Below the pieces are notes generated by a model that was not told the origin of the DNA, did no database searches, and worked only from the letters and a program-made list of their open reading frames with translations. From Medicago truncatula (lineage: Eukaryota; Streptophyta; Magnoliopsida; Fabales; Fabaceae), in NCBI RefSeq assembly GCF_003473485.1, contig NC_053044.1, positions 22,813,591 to 22,877,590 on the forward strand: a DNA stretch of 64,000 nucleotides. Reading direction: 5' to 3'. Both the position numbers and the translations under genes were made by a program. Positions 22,889 through 35,800 of this stretch are shown here, piece by piece (the stretch's first letter is position 1; the number at the start of each line of letters is the position of its first letter).

Positions 22889-22964
22889 TGAACTTGAAGT
22901 TTGCTATGCATATTGCGAAAACAAACGATAATAAACTCAAAGATAAAATCTTCAAAAAAAAAAA

Positions 22965-23242
22965 ATGGCAAAATATATTTTCCAATATTTTCTCTTTGGA
23001 GTTTTATGCATTGCGTTGGTTCTAGCTTCGGGTAAGAAACATATATATGACCATTCAACCATAAGTCATATTTCTTCTAACTTTCAATTAACACATAAAG
23101 TAATACTATTTTCTTATTTCTTTTTCTTGCATTTAGGTTTTTGTAACTTTTTTTAGGAAAATTATTTTCTTAGTTGAATAGTTTGTTATATTTGATCTGG
23201 ACAAAAGTTTGATATAATCTTGTTGATTGTTGTTAACATTTT

Positions 23243-23281
<39 letters not shown>

Positions 23282-23462
23282 TATGAGTATTGAATTTGTG
23301 AATTTTATTTTTGTGGCAGGACCAACACCAGTTTTGAGTTTCTGCTTTAATAATAATCCTTGGTATTGTGATAACCCTGATTTTTGCAAGTCAATGTGCC
23401 ACGGTCTGCTATTTACAAAAGGAGTATGCGATGGACATATTTGTTGCTGTCAGTATGGTTGA
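22965..23462 (+). CDS. Secreted 8-Cys defensin-like peptide, copy D
   Basis: Exons 22965-23031 and 23320-23462 (stop TGA), phase-1 intron carrying a TA microsatellite; 69 residues. Signal peptide MAKYIFQYFLFGVLC-IALVLAS, mature peptide from GPTPVLSFC. Pattern C-x7-C-x5-C-x3-C-x9-C-x4-CCC with KGVC as the G-x-C motif; short tail QYG. Groups with B and C by CDNP and the 4-residue last loop. Exon 1 read-through into the intron keeps an open frame to 23156, which explains a longer ORF seen there. Intact. Confidence 0.8.
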
Positions 23463-24240
23463 AATAAATTACTATTATTACAAATATTTATATATCTTTT
23501 ACTAAAGATCGAATAAACTTTGAACCAAAAAAATAATATTGAATAAACAATCGCTCAAAAAAAGATAGCATATACTAAATAAGAAACATCTTCCTCCAAA
23601 GCTTTTATTTTCCCGTTTAAGCATATATATATCAAGTATGTACACATTGTGATTCTTGAAAGAAGAATAAAGAAAGAAAGAGATATATGTACTAAATGTG
23701 TAAATTAGTTGATACCCAATGAAGTGTTACTATTTTACAACATCACTATACTTTAGTTACAATATTTGAATAACCAAAAACCTTCGCAGTCTTTTAAGTT
23801 TGATCTATTTTTCATATTGGTTTTAAAGTTTTTTTCTTTTAGGTCAAGTTTACTTGTATATATCATATAATAGAAAAACAACACCATAGTCTCTAGTTAC
23901 TTGTATCACAAGCAATCACATATTCTTCTTAGTTTTCTATGCTATTTGCAGTATTTTGATTCTCTCAAGATTTCGAAAACTTGAACGTTTGTTGTTTAAC
24001 TTGCAGGTTTTGATTTTTTTTAAATAAAATAGTTTTAATTAGTTACCTTTTATTAAATTATAAATCTCAAATTAGAGTCATGTTGTTCAAAACTTTTGGG
24101 TTTTTCAAATTAGAAAACTTAAGGGAAAAGTTGAAACCAAGGAGTTATGGACTTATTAGAATCTAATATTAAACGTGTTTTTTTTTTTTTGGGTACATTA
24201 AACTTGTTTTTTAACGAAGTTAAACGGAAATTATGACAAT
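23463..24240 (+). repeat. 3' tail of unit D
   Basis: Contains gaaacatcttcctccaaagc (shared with A, B and G), then caacatcactatactttagt and attaaattataaatctcaaa (shared with 1-530 and 10313-11160). Non-coding. Confidence 0.6.
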
Positions 24241-24243
24241 AAA

Positions 24244-24866
24244 TAGGGATGGCAATGGGTATCCAATGGGCAGGGTACTACATTGTCCGTCCCCATACCC
24301 GCATTTATAAAAAATATCCGTACCCGTGCTCGTACCCTCGTGGGCAACAACTTTAGTTCCCTTCCCCATACCCTATGGATACCTAAGTGCCCATACCCGC
24401 ACCCATTACCCGCACTTTAACTATGATAAAACAAAAAAAACATCACAAATGAAATAAAACTACGATCCCAATTTTTTAAAATTAACTCATAAAATAATAT
24501 GAATCTTGATATTTAGTCAAATAGAAAACATCCAAAATATCCCTAAAAAATTATACACCGACATGATGGAGTTGTTATTGTATTAAGCAATTGTTTGATT
24601 TAAATTTAGATTTAGGCTTAAATAGCTAAATAAATAAATTAATTATACATAAAAAAATAAATAAATAATTTATGATATTATATAAATATGTATATGCGGG
24701 GTTGCGGGTCTGGGCAGTATAGTACCCTTACCCGTGCCCATACCCATTTAATTTTGTGGGTATTACCCGTACCCGTGCCCAGACCCATAAAAGCGGGGTT
24801 TTACCCTACCCATTGTGGGTATTTTTTGTGGGTACCCATTGGGTCTGGGTCCAATTGCCATCCCTA
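24244..24866. mobile_element. hAT-like MITE (623 bp)
   Basis: Ends TAGGGATGGCAATGGGTA and, in complement, TAGGGATGGCAATTGGAC, with long inner inverted repeats of repeated (t)acccgtaccc/gggtacggg-like units. TAGGGATGGCAA termini are typical of plant hAT elements, but I could not read an 8-bp target duplication. Confidence 0.65.
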
Positions 24867-24879
24867 AATTAGAGTGTGC

Positions 24880-26430
24880 CACCTACATGACACATTTTAA
24901 TTGGGCAATGGTATATACCATTATGGTACACATGTGCTATCCGTTAGTTACAATATTTGAATAGGCAAAGTCTAAGGTGAGTGAGTAAGATATGTCTTGT
25001 ACGGTACACAAACTTTGACCAACCATTGAATATAATTCTTATCATTCACCTCCAAATACTCAATTATTTCCTTTGACTCAATCTCAAGTTCTCAACCCTT
25101 CTCTTTCTCTTTCTCAACTTCTCTCATCTCCAAACATGTAACCACCTTTAACTTATATAATTGCATGTAACTAAATTCAGGTTGTACACATAAATACAAA
25201 ACCCCATTCAAAACCAAATCCAGGCCGAAGAAAACAAATTAATCTCCAAATCCAAAATTCATCCAATAATTTATACAATTTCAGCCCCAATTTTTAAGCA
25301 AAGCCACATGTATGGTTGTTTACAAGCAAAAGAAGAAGAAAAATCAAAATCTACAATTTTTGTACAAAAAATTGAAATCTGCAATCTGTAATTTTTAAAT
25401 AAAAAAGATTGAAATCATCAATCATATACCCACCCAAGGTTTTCTTTAAAATCATCAATTACAAGTTCAATCAATGATTTAGGTGTCAACGTTGTAGATC
25501 CGAAGCATGAGAATTTCGGTGACTTAGATTTTATCATATTATTTGTAGGCATTTTGCCGTTGTATGCTATTAACTAAGATGTTTTGAGTTTGATCGCAGA
25601 TTCATCATTTACGTTTTTAGCGAAGTCTGTTTCTGATGTGATGTACTCTATCAATTTAAAGTAATGAATAACGTTTTATTTTTGTAAAAAAAATAATAAA
25701 AACAAATAACTTATCATTAAATAGGCGATTAATTTTTATTATTAAGGACCCTACCATCGATGTAATCCTATTATTGGAGTAACTAATATTATTAAATTGG
25801 TGAAAACACAAACCACTATAGTTAGTTGGTACTGCAGATCAAGCATGTTAAGTTGCAAAACTCAAAACAAGAACTCAAGTTGATTAATCACAAAAGAATC
25901 ATCATATCATATCTAAACAAGGGCATCTAAACAAATAGAGGATACAAATAACTTCTGAAATTCATATCGTAGAAATACAAATGTGAAGTTAATCATAGTT
26001 TCACATATCAATACTTTAAGTTGATAGTGTATAACGGAGAAAATTCTTAGAAGTAGCGAAGATAAGAGAAAATACGGCAGAGTAACGAAATTGGTGGCAA
26101 TCTGAGAACCGATTAGTTAACGATTCAAGTTTGAGATCGAAAATCATAAATTAGGGAGTGGTAGTGCGAACGAGAACACACACTAGGGAACAAGAACGAA
26201 GAATTGGAGACAGTGTGATTTTGAAAATTTTGACGGTGCAAATCGCGAAATTGATGAGTTGTGATCATAAGGAGTGAGTTGCGATTATGAGCCAGTATGA
26301 TTTTGTAATAAAGAATGATGATTCAACGATTTAATGTTAATGATTTGCGATGAGGAATGAAGATTCCGTGATTCAGTGTAGGGTGAGAGATAGAGGGTTA
26401 GGGTTTGTCTGGAATCAGTTGGGAGCACTT
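24880..26430. other. Intergenic DNA with a retroelement 3' end at about 25440-25710
   Basis: The part from about 25480 to 25700 (gtagatccgaagcatgagaa, gatgtactctatcaatttaa, then an A-run) is homologous to 51110-51340, so both are 3' ends of one non-LTR-like repeat family. The rest has no readable gene on either strand. Confidence 0.5.
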
Positions 26431-26439
26431 AGGCGAGGG

Positions 26440-27330
26440 GATGGTTTGGCGGTTGGGAGGTGTTTTGATAATAACATGTTGTAGGAGGTCGGTGATGGGA
26501 CCAAAACATTTTTAGGCCGGATGTGTGGAAAGAGGAAGTGGCATTATGTGTTAGTTGCTGATACACACACTTTAAGGAGGAATTATGGGGGAGATGTTGC
26601 GCCCTTTTTGATCATGTTGTTTTGCAGGTTGGCGAGGCTGGTCTTTAGAGGTGGCAGTTATCACCTGACACGGTTTATAATGTTTTAGGAGTGTACCAGC
26701 TACTAACGGCAGCAGAACCTCCCAAATCGTGATGAATATCGTCATATAATTTGGAATAAAACAATACCTTTAAAAGTAACAATTTTTGTGTGGTGGCTAT
26801 TTCGGAATCGTATTGCAACAAAAGACAATTTGGTGCAGCATGGGAACATCCAATCGAATCAAAATGTGTGTAGTTACAGGTGTTGTCAAGCTGAACCAAT
26901 CGATCATTTGTTCTTTGAATGTAATCATTTTGGCAGCATTTGGCCTCTGGTTGCAATGACTTGGTATTTCTTTTGTGAACTCCATTCATCTATTTAAGCA
27001 TGTATTAATGTTTAGCTCATTGTGTGGGTTCTCTAGATGAATAAAGTCTTATGTGCATGTCATTTGGTTAGCTTCAGTCTGGGTGAATTGGAGATAACGT
27101 AGTTCTCGTTTGTTTGAGTAAAAGGAGGAAGCAATGCATAAACTGCTTGATAAAGTTAAACTACATTGTTTTTGGGTTAAACTTCTAGTTTTGTTTTCGG
27201 TTTTACGTGTTTTTACTATGTCTATTGTAATTACTTTTGGTTCTCTGGGTTTCTCCCTTGTGCATTCCTTGTGTTGGGGAGAGATTTTTTGTTTATATCT
27301 AATTTTATTTTGACTTGTTTAAAAAAAAAA
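26440..27330 (+). pseudogene. LINE ORF2 C-terminal relic (zf-RVT)
   Basis: Starts with VGDGTKTF-like sequence in broken frames, then VYQLLTAAEPP, IWNKTIPLKVTIFVWWLFRN, TKDNLVQHGNIQSNQNV and CSYRCCQAEPIDHLFFECNH, where the zinc ligands C, C, H, C are present. Frameshifts and stops follow. The 3' UTR and A-run end near 27330. Near-identical to the relic at 20898, so it is part of the segmental duplication. Confidence 0.75.
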
Positions 27331-27670
27331 TCTTACATGAAATAAAAAAGAATGGAAACGGGAAATATTTGTTCAAACCTTTTTGAATGGGTTTGTTTAG
27401 ACTAGAATTAGTGAAAATTAAACTCAAAAATATTGCTTTAAACTTCATAATTTCCAAAAGAAGAAAAATATAGCTTGAAACCGGAGATATTTGTTCAAAA
27501 CATCATTATTTCCCTTCATAAAAGAAAGTTAGCTCATTATTTAAGCGAAAGAATTATATATTGCTGAAAATCACTTCCTTAATCATTTAGTCAAGAAACA
27601 TAATCTTCAGCTCAAGTTTAGTTCAAGAAACTACTTCAATTGGTTAATAGTCATTGTAACATATTATAAA

Positions 27671-28711
27671 GGGTTAATACATCATTTGGTCCTTTAAGTT
27701 ATTTTTGGTTTTCACTTTGGTCCCCTAACTATAAAGTGTCTCAATTTAGTCTCATAAATCTTCTGCTATTTACTGGTTTGGTCCTCTCCGTTAGTTTTCA
27801 ACATCAAATGTTTAAGGTGAACTATGTTTAAAGGTGGTCCACCGTAGACCTTATAGGTTCATTTAATTTTAATCATTTGATATTTTTTTCAAAAAGAGAA
27901 ACGTTGGATCATATAGGTCTGTTATATCTTACGATGAACTATCAACACCTAATTTTTTTTCTTCTTATATCTTCTTCTTCTTCTTCCTTCATATCCTTCA
28001 TCATCACATTCATACTCCTTAGTCAATCTTCATATAACCCAGAAAAAAAAATTCAAAAGATAAAATAAAATAAAGCTCTCATCATCAAAATCAAATCATT
28101 TTCATCAACAACACATAATAACCAAAATCAAAATAAAAAAATATAATCCAGGAAGAACTATCATCATTATAACCAGCAATTCATCAAACAACTTCAATGC
28201 ATCTTCTAAAGAACATGGGAATGCATCTTCTTCTGAAAATGGTTTTTTAAGGTTGTTGTTTATGTTGTTGTTCTTGTTGGGGGTTGTGAATTTGGTTTTT
28301 TTTTCCTTTGATGGGTTGTTTTGAATGATGAAGAAGGTTTGAAATTGAAGATGTTGTTAGGTTTGTGCGAAGAAGATTAAGAAAAACAAAAAAGATTAGA
28401 TGTTATTTGTTTAAGTTTTGCTGAGTTTCATATGAACAATGTTGAAGATGATGAAGATCAAGAGGAAGAATAGGGAAGGAGAAGGAAAGAGGGAAAAGAA
28501 AATCAGATATGGGTGGTTCATTGTAATATACCATGTACCTGCTATCAAACGGTTATAATCATATTAAAAATATTAGACATCAAAAAATTAACTGCGATGA
28601 CCAAAATAGATAACGACAGAAGACATAAGGGACCAGTTTGAGACACTTTATAGTTAGGAGACCAAAGTGAAAACAAAAAATAAGTTAAGGGAGCAAGTGA
28701 TGTATTAAGCC
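27671..28711. mobile_element. Non-autonomous Mutator-like element (1041 bp)
   Basis: Terminal inverted repeats of roughly 85-100 bp: left gggttaatacatcatttggt, right (complement) ggcttaatacatcacttgct, both continuing through cactttggt(c/t)(c/t)cctaactataaag. It is flanked by a perfect 9-bp duplication TATTATAAA (27662-27670, 28712-28720). The inside has CTT-rich and GAA-rich arms and no transposase. Paralogous units (54440 region) lack it. Confidence 0.9.
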
Positions 28712-28878
28712 TATTATAAATGAAATGTATTACTTATCAGTTGTTGGGGCTTCTATTCTTTAGCTCCACTAATTACCAAAAGAGTAGTGATATTTGTACA
28801 ACTAATTTTGTACAACCTTTTTGACAACCATTTTTTATCTCTTTTTATTGGACAAAATCAATAGAGAGAAAAAGAATA

Positions 28879-28918
<40 letters not shown>

Positions 28919-29490
28919 TAAAAAGACATGTAAGTATGAGAGAGATTATTGTTTTAAAAGTTATCAAAAAGTGATTGTACAAATATCATTTCTCTTACCA
29001 AAAGAAGGAAAGCTTGATCTAATGTTGACTCAAAAATGGATTAGTTCCAACCACACCTCAAACGAAGGAAATATGCATTACTTTCTGAACTTTCATCGTT
29101 AGTTTTTTTTTTTTTTTTTGTTTTTACAAGTTTGAGGTGAAACTTGTTACGTAACAAAAGAAACGTGTATCAATTAATTATCTCTTACTTTTAAGAAAAT
29201 AAAATACAAGTTACATGTCACTTATTTTCTCTACATTTCCTTCAAAATAAAAAAATAAAAACTTATTTTCTCTACATTATTATAGTTGAGATTGAGACGT
29301 TTAACATGAAAAAGGGAAATAATGCACTTGTAGTAATGTTATTATCACTTTTCCATACGTAAAATAAACTCCATGAGTGGATACGATGACACTTCTTCCC
29401 CTAAAAAAAATTATAGATGATACTTCTTCTACATGTAAGTCAAAAAATTGCGTCTCCCTTTCGCCCATCTTCTTTCTCTAATTTTAGGAA
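28712..29490 (+). repeat. Upstream block of duplication unit E
   Basis: Non-coding, with shared anchors (ggttctattctttagctcc-type text, cgtgtatcaattaatta, gagacgtttaacatgaaaaa). A GA-rich low-complexity tract (28878-28918) produces a spurious arginine/glutamate-rich ORF. Confidence 0.6.
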
Positions 29491-29496
29491 ATTTAA

Positions 29497-29737
29497 TTAA
29501 TAGGTTTTTATCCCCTATAATATTAGATCATTTCTGATTTTTCCTCCTGTAAAAATTTTATTTTGATTCAACCCATGTAAAATATTTTTGTTTTCAAGAA
29601 ATTTTCATTTTTGTTTGGCCTATTAGGCGGGTAAATCAAAACAAAAATATTTTACAGAGGGTGAATCAAAATAAAAATTTTACAGAGAGGAAAACCGAAA
29701 ATGACCTATATTACAGAGGATAAAGACCTATTAACCC
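29497..29737. mobile_element. Foldback MITE, relative of 4411-4641
   Basis: Left ttaataggtttttatcccct and the complement of the right end (gggttaataggtctttatcc) form a long stem through ctataatat(t)agatcattt. The paralogous site in unit F (about 50735) has no element, and unit G has a truncated one (55896-55940). The 9-bp duplication could not be resolved. Confidence 0.7.
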
Positions 29738-30329
29738 TTTAAATTTTGATGGTTTATCAAAATGTAACAAAAAAAAAAAAATTAAATTTTGATATAAATA
29801 AATGATTTCTTTTTTCTACAATTGATTAATAAATTACTTCACAAATTATAACCATACGAGTGTTAATTTCTAGAATAAAGATAGGTTAACATCCTTAATG
29901 CATATACTTCTTTATACCCTTTTGAAAAAATTTCAGTTAATCAAATATATAGTCTAAGTGATCATATTTCTTCAGTTGTGTGACCATATTTATAAGCTAA
30001 AATATGTGGCCACCCAACTAAAATGCACGTGACCACTATTTTTCCACTTAGTTAACCACATAAATTCTGGAAAAATTGTGGTCACACAACTAAAAAAATG
30101 TGGTCGCATCATACCATATATTTGGTTAAATTAAAATTTTCAGCGTTGTACAAAGGATGTACACATTAAGGATGTCAACCTATCATTGTTGTAATTTCTA
30201 TATTTAAATTTTAATGGTTTATCAAAATGTAAAAAAAATAAAAAAAAATTGATGTAAATAAATGGTAGTTTTTTTCTACAATTGATTAATAAATTACTTC
30301 ACAAATAATTAATTAATACGATTTAACTC

Positions 30330-30935
30330 TTTTTTTTTTACATTAAAGACAAATTCATTAACAAAAGCTTGACAATAAATCAAATGCTAAGACTGTAGAA
30401 ATACAAGGTGAAATCTCTTCGATCCATATGCAATCTAAATTATAAAGAGCATACTTAGCTAAATAATAAGGAGATTGATTTTGCTTCACACCTACATGCA
30501 AAAATAAATAAACTATGAAAACAAGCATTGGAACTAATACAATCTCGAATAATAGAGCCGATATATGTGGAAAATAGTTGATGAGCATTCAACACCAAGA
30601 CTACCTTAGATGCTTTTGATTCTGTTATAAGATTCAGAAAAGACATGTCTTTCAAAAATTTGAAACTCTTCTGCATAGCTAAATCTTCTGCAACCTCTGA
30701 ATCTGATAATGAAAAATTTTGTTGGTAACTAGTAGCAATGACAACACCTTCATTATCTCTCACCAAAACACCAATATCCCACTTACCCACCCTCTATCGG
30801 ACCTTCTGCATCGACATTAAGTTTACAGAAACCACTAAAAAGAGGTGTCCAATGAACATCAGATATTGGCAAACTTAGACCTCCACTTAGTGTCTCCAAC
30901 AACATTGTATTGACACTCTTGAAATTCACAACGAT
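30330..30935 (-). pseudogene. LINE RNase H domain relic (unit E)
   Basis: Minus strand: MGKWDIGVLVRDNEGVVIAT, then FSLSDSEVAEDLAMQKSFKF and LITESKASKVVLVLNAH, the RNase H-like domain of a plant LINE with a G-V-L-V-R-D-x-E-G core and A-E-x-x-A helix. The upstream part (KLNVDAEG-like) is split by a stop and frameshift near 30795. The T-run at 30330 marks the 3' tail. Copies: 51475-51955 and 56070-56310. Confidence 0.75.
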
Positions 30936-31740
30936 TTAACTCTAATCACTTATCACTTACATACATACATTTAAGAATTATACATATTTGTCAAAAAAAA
31001 AAAATTATGCATATCAATCCATAGGTCTTCTTCTATCTAAAACAATGACACATGTTTTTATGCTGTACAAACCATACAAATTAAGTTTTAATGACATTAA
31101 AAATAGAATTGGTTTCTTCTTAAAAATATATGAAATTGGTTTGAACTTGCAGATGAGAATTCTTTTAAAAAAAAATAAGAATTGAAAAAATTATGATGAG
31201 TGATCTCTCTCTTTTTTTTTTTTTTAAAGAATGAGTGACCTCTTGATAAATCCTTATGTTACACATGCCAAAAAAATTAATCACAAAGTGGTTTGTAGTT
31301 AATGAATTTTCAGGCACATTGACACGTTAATCTAAAAGAAGCCAAAAGAAGAAATTGCAAGATAAAAAAATATAATTTTTAAGCTTTTGATGCTTTCAAT
31401 TTAAAAATTATTATATTTGCTTCCTTAACCAATACTCCGGGATACTGGTTAACATTTTCCAACTTTGGAGAAAAAATGACGAAAGTTTACTTTGCATTCC
31501 ATCACATATTTTGTATCTAATTCTCCTTAGTTTTATTTTTCAATACTCTTAATCCCTCCTTTCATTTTTAATTTGTCAGTTTTGTTCGTTCAAAAAAAAA
31601 AATTGTCGTTTTATGACATTTACCAAAAAAAATTATTACTTTAGTTTGATAAAATATAAAGTTTTTTTGTATAGAATGTTATTTTCAAACTTTACCCAAA
31701 TTAAAAAGATAAGGAGGCATAATCATATCATGAGTACTGC

Positions 31741-31747
31741 TATATAA
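31741..31747 (+). promoter_or_regulatory. TATA box of gene E
   Basis: TATATAA, 85 bp before the ATG at 31826. It is preceded by aaaagataaggaggcataat and catatcatgagtactgc, a block almost unchanged in F and G. Confidence 0.7.
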
Positions 31748-31825
31748 TGAACTTGAAGTTTGGTTTGCTATGCATATTGTGAAAACAAAAGATAATAGAG
31801 CTATAAGATAAAATCTTCATAAAAA

Positions 31826-32249
31826 ATGGCAAAACACATTTCTCATTACTGTCTATTGGCAATTTTATGCATTGCGTTGGTTCTAACTTCAGGTAAGAAA
31901 CATATGAATTTAAACCTTAAGTTCTATTTCTTTTTCTTGCACTTTGGTTTTTGTAAATAAAATTAGGAAAATATTTGCTTAATTAGTTCAATTGTTTATT
32001 ATATTTGATCCGAAAAAATTGATATAATCTTTTACATTGTTGTAATGTAGTTAGCATTATATAAATATGCGTTTTGAATATGTGAATTTTATTTTTGTGG
32101 CAGGACCAACACCAGGTTTGAGTAACTGCGAATTTCCTTCGCTTTGTGATAGCTATGATAATTGCGACTTTAAGTGCCGCGATATTGGGTTTCACAGAGG
32201 AGTATGTACTGACATTGAGGGAACCGAATCTTGTTGCTGTATGTCATGA
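31826..32249 (+). CDS. Secreted 8-Cys defensin-like peptide, copy E
   Basis: Exons 31826-31892 and 32104-32249, phase-1 intron; 70 residues. Signal peptide MAKHISHYCLLAILC-IALVLTS, mature peptide from GPTPGLSNC. Pattern C-x5-C-x5-C-x3-C-x9-C-x8-CCC, ending MS; RGVC is the gamma-core-like G-x-C. The longer last loop (8 residues, TDIEGTES) is shared only with copy G and marks a second subfamily. Mature residues are more acidic than in the B/C/D group. Extracellular by signal peptide; function unknown. Intact. Confidence 0.8.
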
Positions 32250-32886
32250 AATAAATTACATTATTATAAATATTTATATCTATTTTAATAAATAAGAATA
32301 AGTGGAGAACTTGAAAGTATGTGGCCAAGCTCAATGTGAAATAAAGCAAGAAAGAGCATATAATAGTGTGATGGACCAATAAAAAAAGATGCTAGCAAGG
32401 TCTTGAATTTATAGTAGTGGAAACAAAACGGAGTACGTGTGAAAAAGAAGAAATCAGATTTGGTGTATTTTCGTCTTGTACCACCGAGCATTTCCATAAA
32501 TAATATCTATGTACTAAATATGTGAATTAGTTGATAAATTAATAAGATCTAATGATATATTTTTTGAAAGAAGATCTAATGATATATGTATTCTAACTTA
32601 TAGTATAGTAGAGAAGATTGTGAGTTCTATGAGCATAAACTACGATAATAAGTCGAAAATACAACTTATTATAATTGTGACCGAGTTAAAAATATTTTTT
32701 TTTTTAGAAAATACAAAAAGGTAAGACATGAACTAGTTAAAAATATTTTTTTTAAAGTGATTTTAATGGACGGTAAACAAACATAAATAACTACATATAT
32801 TTTTAAAAATCTCTATAAAAAATATCTAGATTTTTTTAAAGCAAAAAAAAAAAAAAAAAATTACTCTTATAAGGGTTTACTAGTTG
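32250..32886 (+). repeat. 3' tail of unit E
   Basis: Shared with the tails of A and G (gtggccaagctcaatgtgaa; gatctaatgatatatgtat; aagggtttactagttgatat). The shared sequence continues at 36065 after the solo LTR. Confidence 0.7.
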
Positions 32887-32891
32887 ATATG

Positions 32892-35800
32892 TGTTATCAC
32901 GATTTTGGGGTATCAAGTCATTAATTAGGCTTGAACCTTTCAATCTTTGATATTCTCTATTTTTTTCTTGGGAAGGGCAAAATTGAAAAAAACCCTTAGA
33001 AATTCTAAGTTCGGGGGTCGTTTTCGTTACGGGAAGGTGTTAGGCACCCGCAACGACTATAGTACTCTATAGGAACCGTTTTCCTAGTTTTATGTCTACG
33101 CTTTATTTTTAAAGCTATTTATTGAAAAAAGAAGTTGTTTATTTAGGTTAAGAAAGGAGGGGGAAAATGTTTGGGATTTTATTTTATTGGACTTGGAGAG
33201 GTTTTGACCTCTTGCCTACATACCCTTTTAAGGGATCAAAATTCCATGTAGTTCTCTTTCAAAAATGTTTTTTGTGTGTTTGATCGATTTTAGTTTTTTT
33301 GGAAAATGGTTTTGAAGAAGAGAAAGAGGCCGTAAAGGCATAAGAGAAAAAATGGTGAATAGTTGGTTCAATTATTATTAAAAAAGTCTAAGTTGGAATT
33401 AGAGTTAATTTGAGTTTGATTAAGAAAATAAAAGGAAAATTCAATGGAGTTTTAACTCCAAGGTTTATTTGGAAAAAAAATTCAAGTGATGGAATTTACC
33501 TATTTTTTGGAAAATTGATATTTTTCTAAGTATCGCGTTTCCTAAACATACATCTAAAGCGGTAAACATACAACATGTGTGCGTGTCGGTGCTTGTGTCG
33601 GTGTACATCATTAGAGTCCATTGTCCGTTACATTGGCCCTAGTTTACATTCTATGGTCTTGCAAGAAATTAAAAAAGAGAAATTGAAACTACCTAAAATA
33701 TTACATGCCATTTTAACATAGAAATTAAAAGGTAAAAATGCCTAAACTATGAGAATTTGAGATGAAAAAGGTAAGATGCTCATGAGATGGATGAAACATG
33801 AAATGAAATGGTCAGTAATATAAGGCATAAAATGGTAAGAAAAAGTAAACAAAGAATTACGAGGCGAAACGGTAAAAATGACAACAATAACCAAAACATG
33901 AAAAGAAATACAATACTTGTGACACAAGAAACTAACAAATCACATCAAAAACAGTAAAGTAATTACACAAACAGTAGCATATTCAACACAAAATTGCATA
34001 TCAATCGTCCATGTCATATATCAAAATATTATGAACAAAAATGTGGTGAAAATAGCACAAAATTCCACTAAAAAGGAAAAAAAACTATCAAAAAAATACA
34101 TATATATTTCTATCAATTTTTGACATGTAAAAACATCACAAAAGTATTAAGAATACATCAAGAAACATATAGGAATTTTTAGGGATTTTTTGCAAGAAAA
34201 TTGGACAAGCAGGGGGTTCAGATAGCAAGACAGCAAAGTGCAAATAGCAAGAAATTGACAAGAAACAAAGGATTTGTGCAGAAGGAGGCCCAAGCCCAAA
34301 ACCTAAAAGATCCGGATGCACAGGAACCACAGGATTGATCCAGGAGATCAAACCCTAGATCCAACGGCCAGGAATGAAGGGAATTGGACCGGTTCGGTTC
34401 ACTGGCCTATAAAAGGAGGTGCGCCGGTTTTATTTCATTCTTCTATGTTCTTTCTCTCTCTTCTCTCATCCTAGTGAGAGAAGCTCTCACTTCTCTCTTC
34501 TCTCATCCTCGCCGGTTTCTGGAAAATGAAGATGAACTTCATCTTCTCCGGTGAACCTTGCTTCTCGGCGTGGTGGCCGGCCGCCCAAGGGTGGCGGCGC
34601 CGCCGCCGGAGTTGAGCAAGCTTCTCCGATTTCAATTTTTTTTACATATTTGGAAATCCTTTTTTGTTCTGAACACGAATCTGAACTTACTTTTTGCATG
34701 CAAGGCTTGAATCAACGTAGATCTAAAGATTCTTTTACGGTTTTGAAAGTATTATTTTTTTAGGTTTTCAGTTTTTTTGATTGAAACTCTTTAGAACTTT
34801 AAAGATCTACATTGATTCGTTCTTGTTATGGTTCTTAAGCGAGAAAGGGGAAATTTGCGTGTTTACCTGTGGTTTCAATTGGAGATTTTGAGCGAAGATC
34901 TTCGGAAACACTTGAACTTGATTCTGTTTGTTGATTTTTGGATTTGAATCCGAAAATAAATCGGTTCTTCTTCTTCGTCTTCTTTCTCTTCTTCTTCTCA
35001 CTGATTCCTTCGTGATCGGTGCTTGAGTTTGCCAATGGCGAATTCACACCTTGAATTGCGAAGGAAACCGATTCTATGATGAAGATTCAGCAACGAATCA
35101 TTGAGAATTGTGAAGAATTCGTTGAATTTGGTGTTGATTTTCAATTCTGGAAAGTTAAGGTTCTGAGATTGTTCTTGGTGATTTTCTGAGTTTTTGATCT
35201 AACTGAATGGAGAGAGAATGGTGATTCTGTTTGTTGAGGTGGCGTGTGATGTGTGGATCTGTGTGGCACTGTGCACCTTTTATAGGCTGCCATGTGTGTT
35301 TCTGGACCAATGAGAGAAGGACACCTGTTTTGGACTTAGGGACCTTTCTGCAAAATAAGAAAATTGAAGGACTGGACTGCAATTAAGAAAAAGGACCTAA
35401 AAATGAAATTTTTAAAAAGTATTGGACTAAAATGCAATTTTAGAAACTGTTTCAGGGACTAAAATGCAATAAAAAATAAAATTGGACTAAAATTAGTAAA
35501 TTGGACAAAACGTAAAGTGAAACCACAAATAAAATCAACAAAAAGGACTAAAATGAACCAATTACAAAAATGAGGTATTTTAAAATACCTCTCTGCCGAA
35601 ATTTTGACAGGAAAAGACCAAAATGCCCCTAGGGACTAAACTGACTCAGACTGACTCTGATGCAATTTTTGAAATGGTTTTTTTTTTAAACAAAGACTCA
35701 ACAGTGATTTGTACAGACAAGTTAAAAAGACTCAGAGACAGACACATGGACTAAAATGGGCTCCAATGCAGGAAATGACCAAAATACCCTTTTGTATGAT

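Noticed and set aside
22864..23058. Minus-strand ORFs across gene starts (also 59200-59400)
   Set aside because: Antisense to the conserved promoter and exon 1 of genes D and G; repeated only because the locus is duplicated.
28821..29102. Basic ORF with RERERER repeats
   Set aside because: Created by a (GA)n microsatellite; the rest is duplicated upstream DNA.
34551..34763. Gly/Arg-rich ORF in the 3.2-kb LTR
   Set aside because: Short, inside a non-coding solo LTR, no domain and overlapped by an antisense ORF with similar length.
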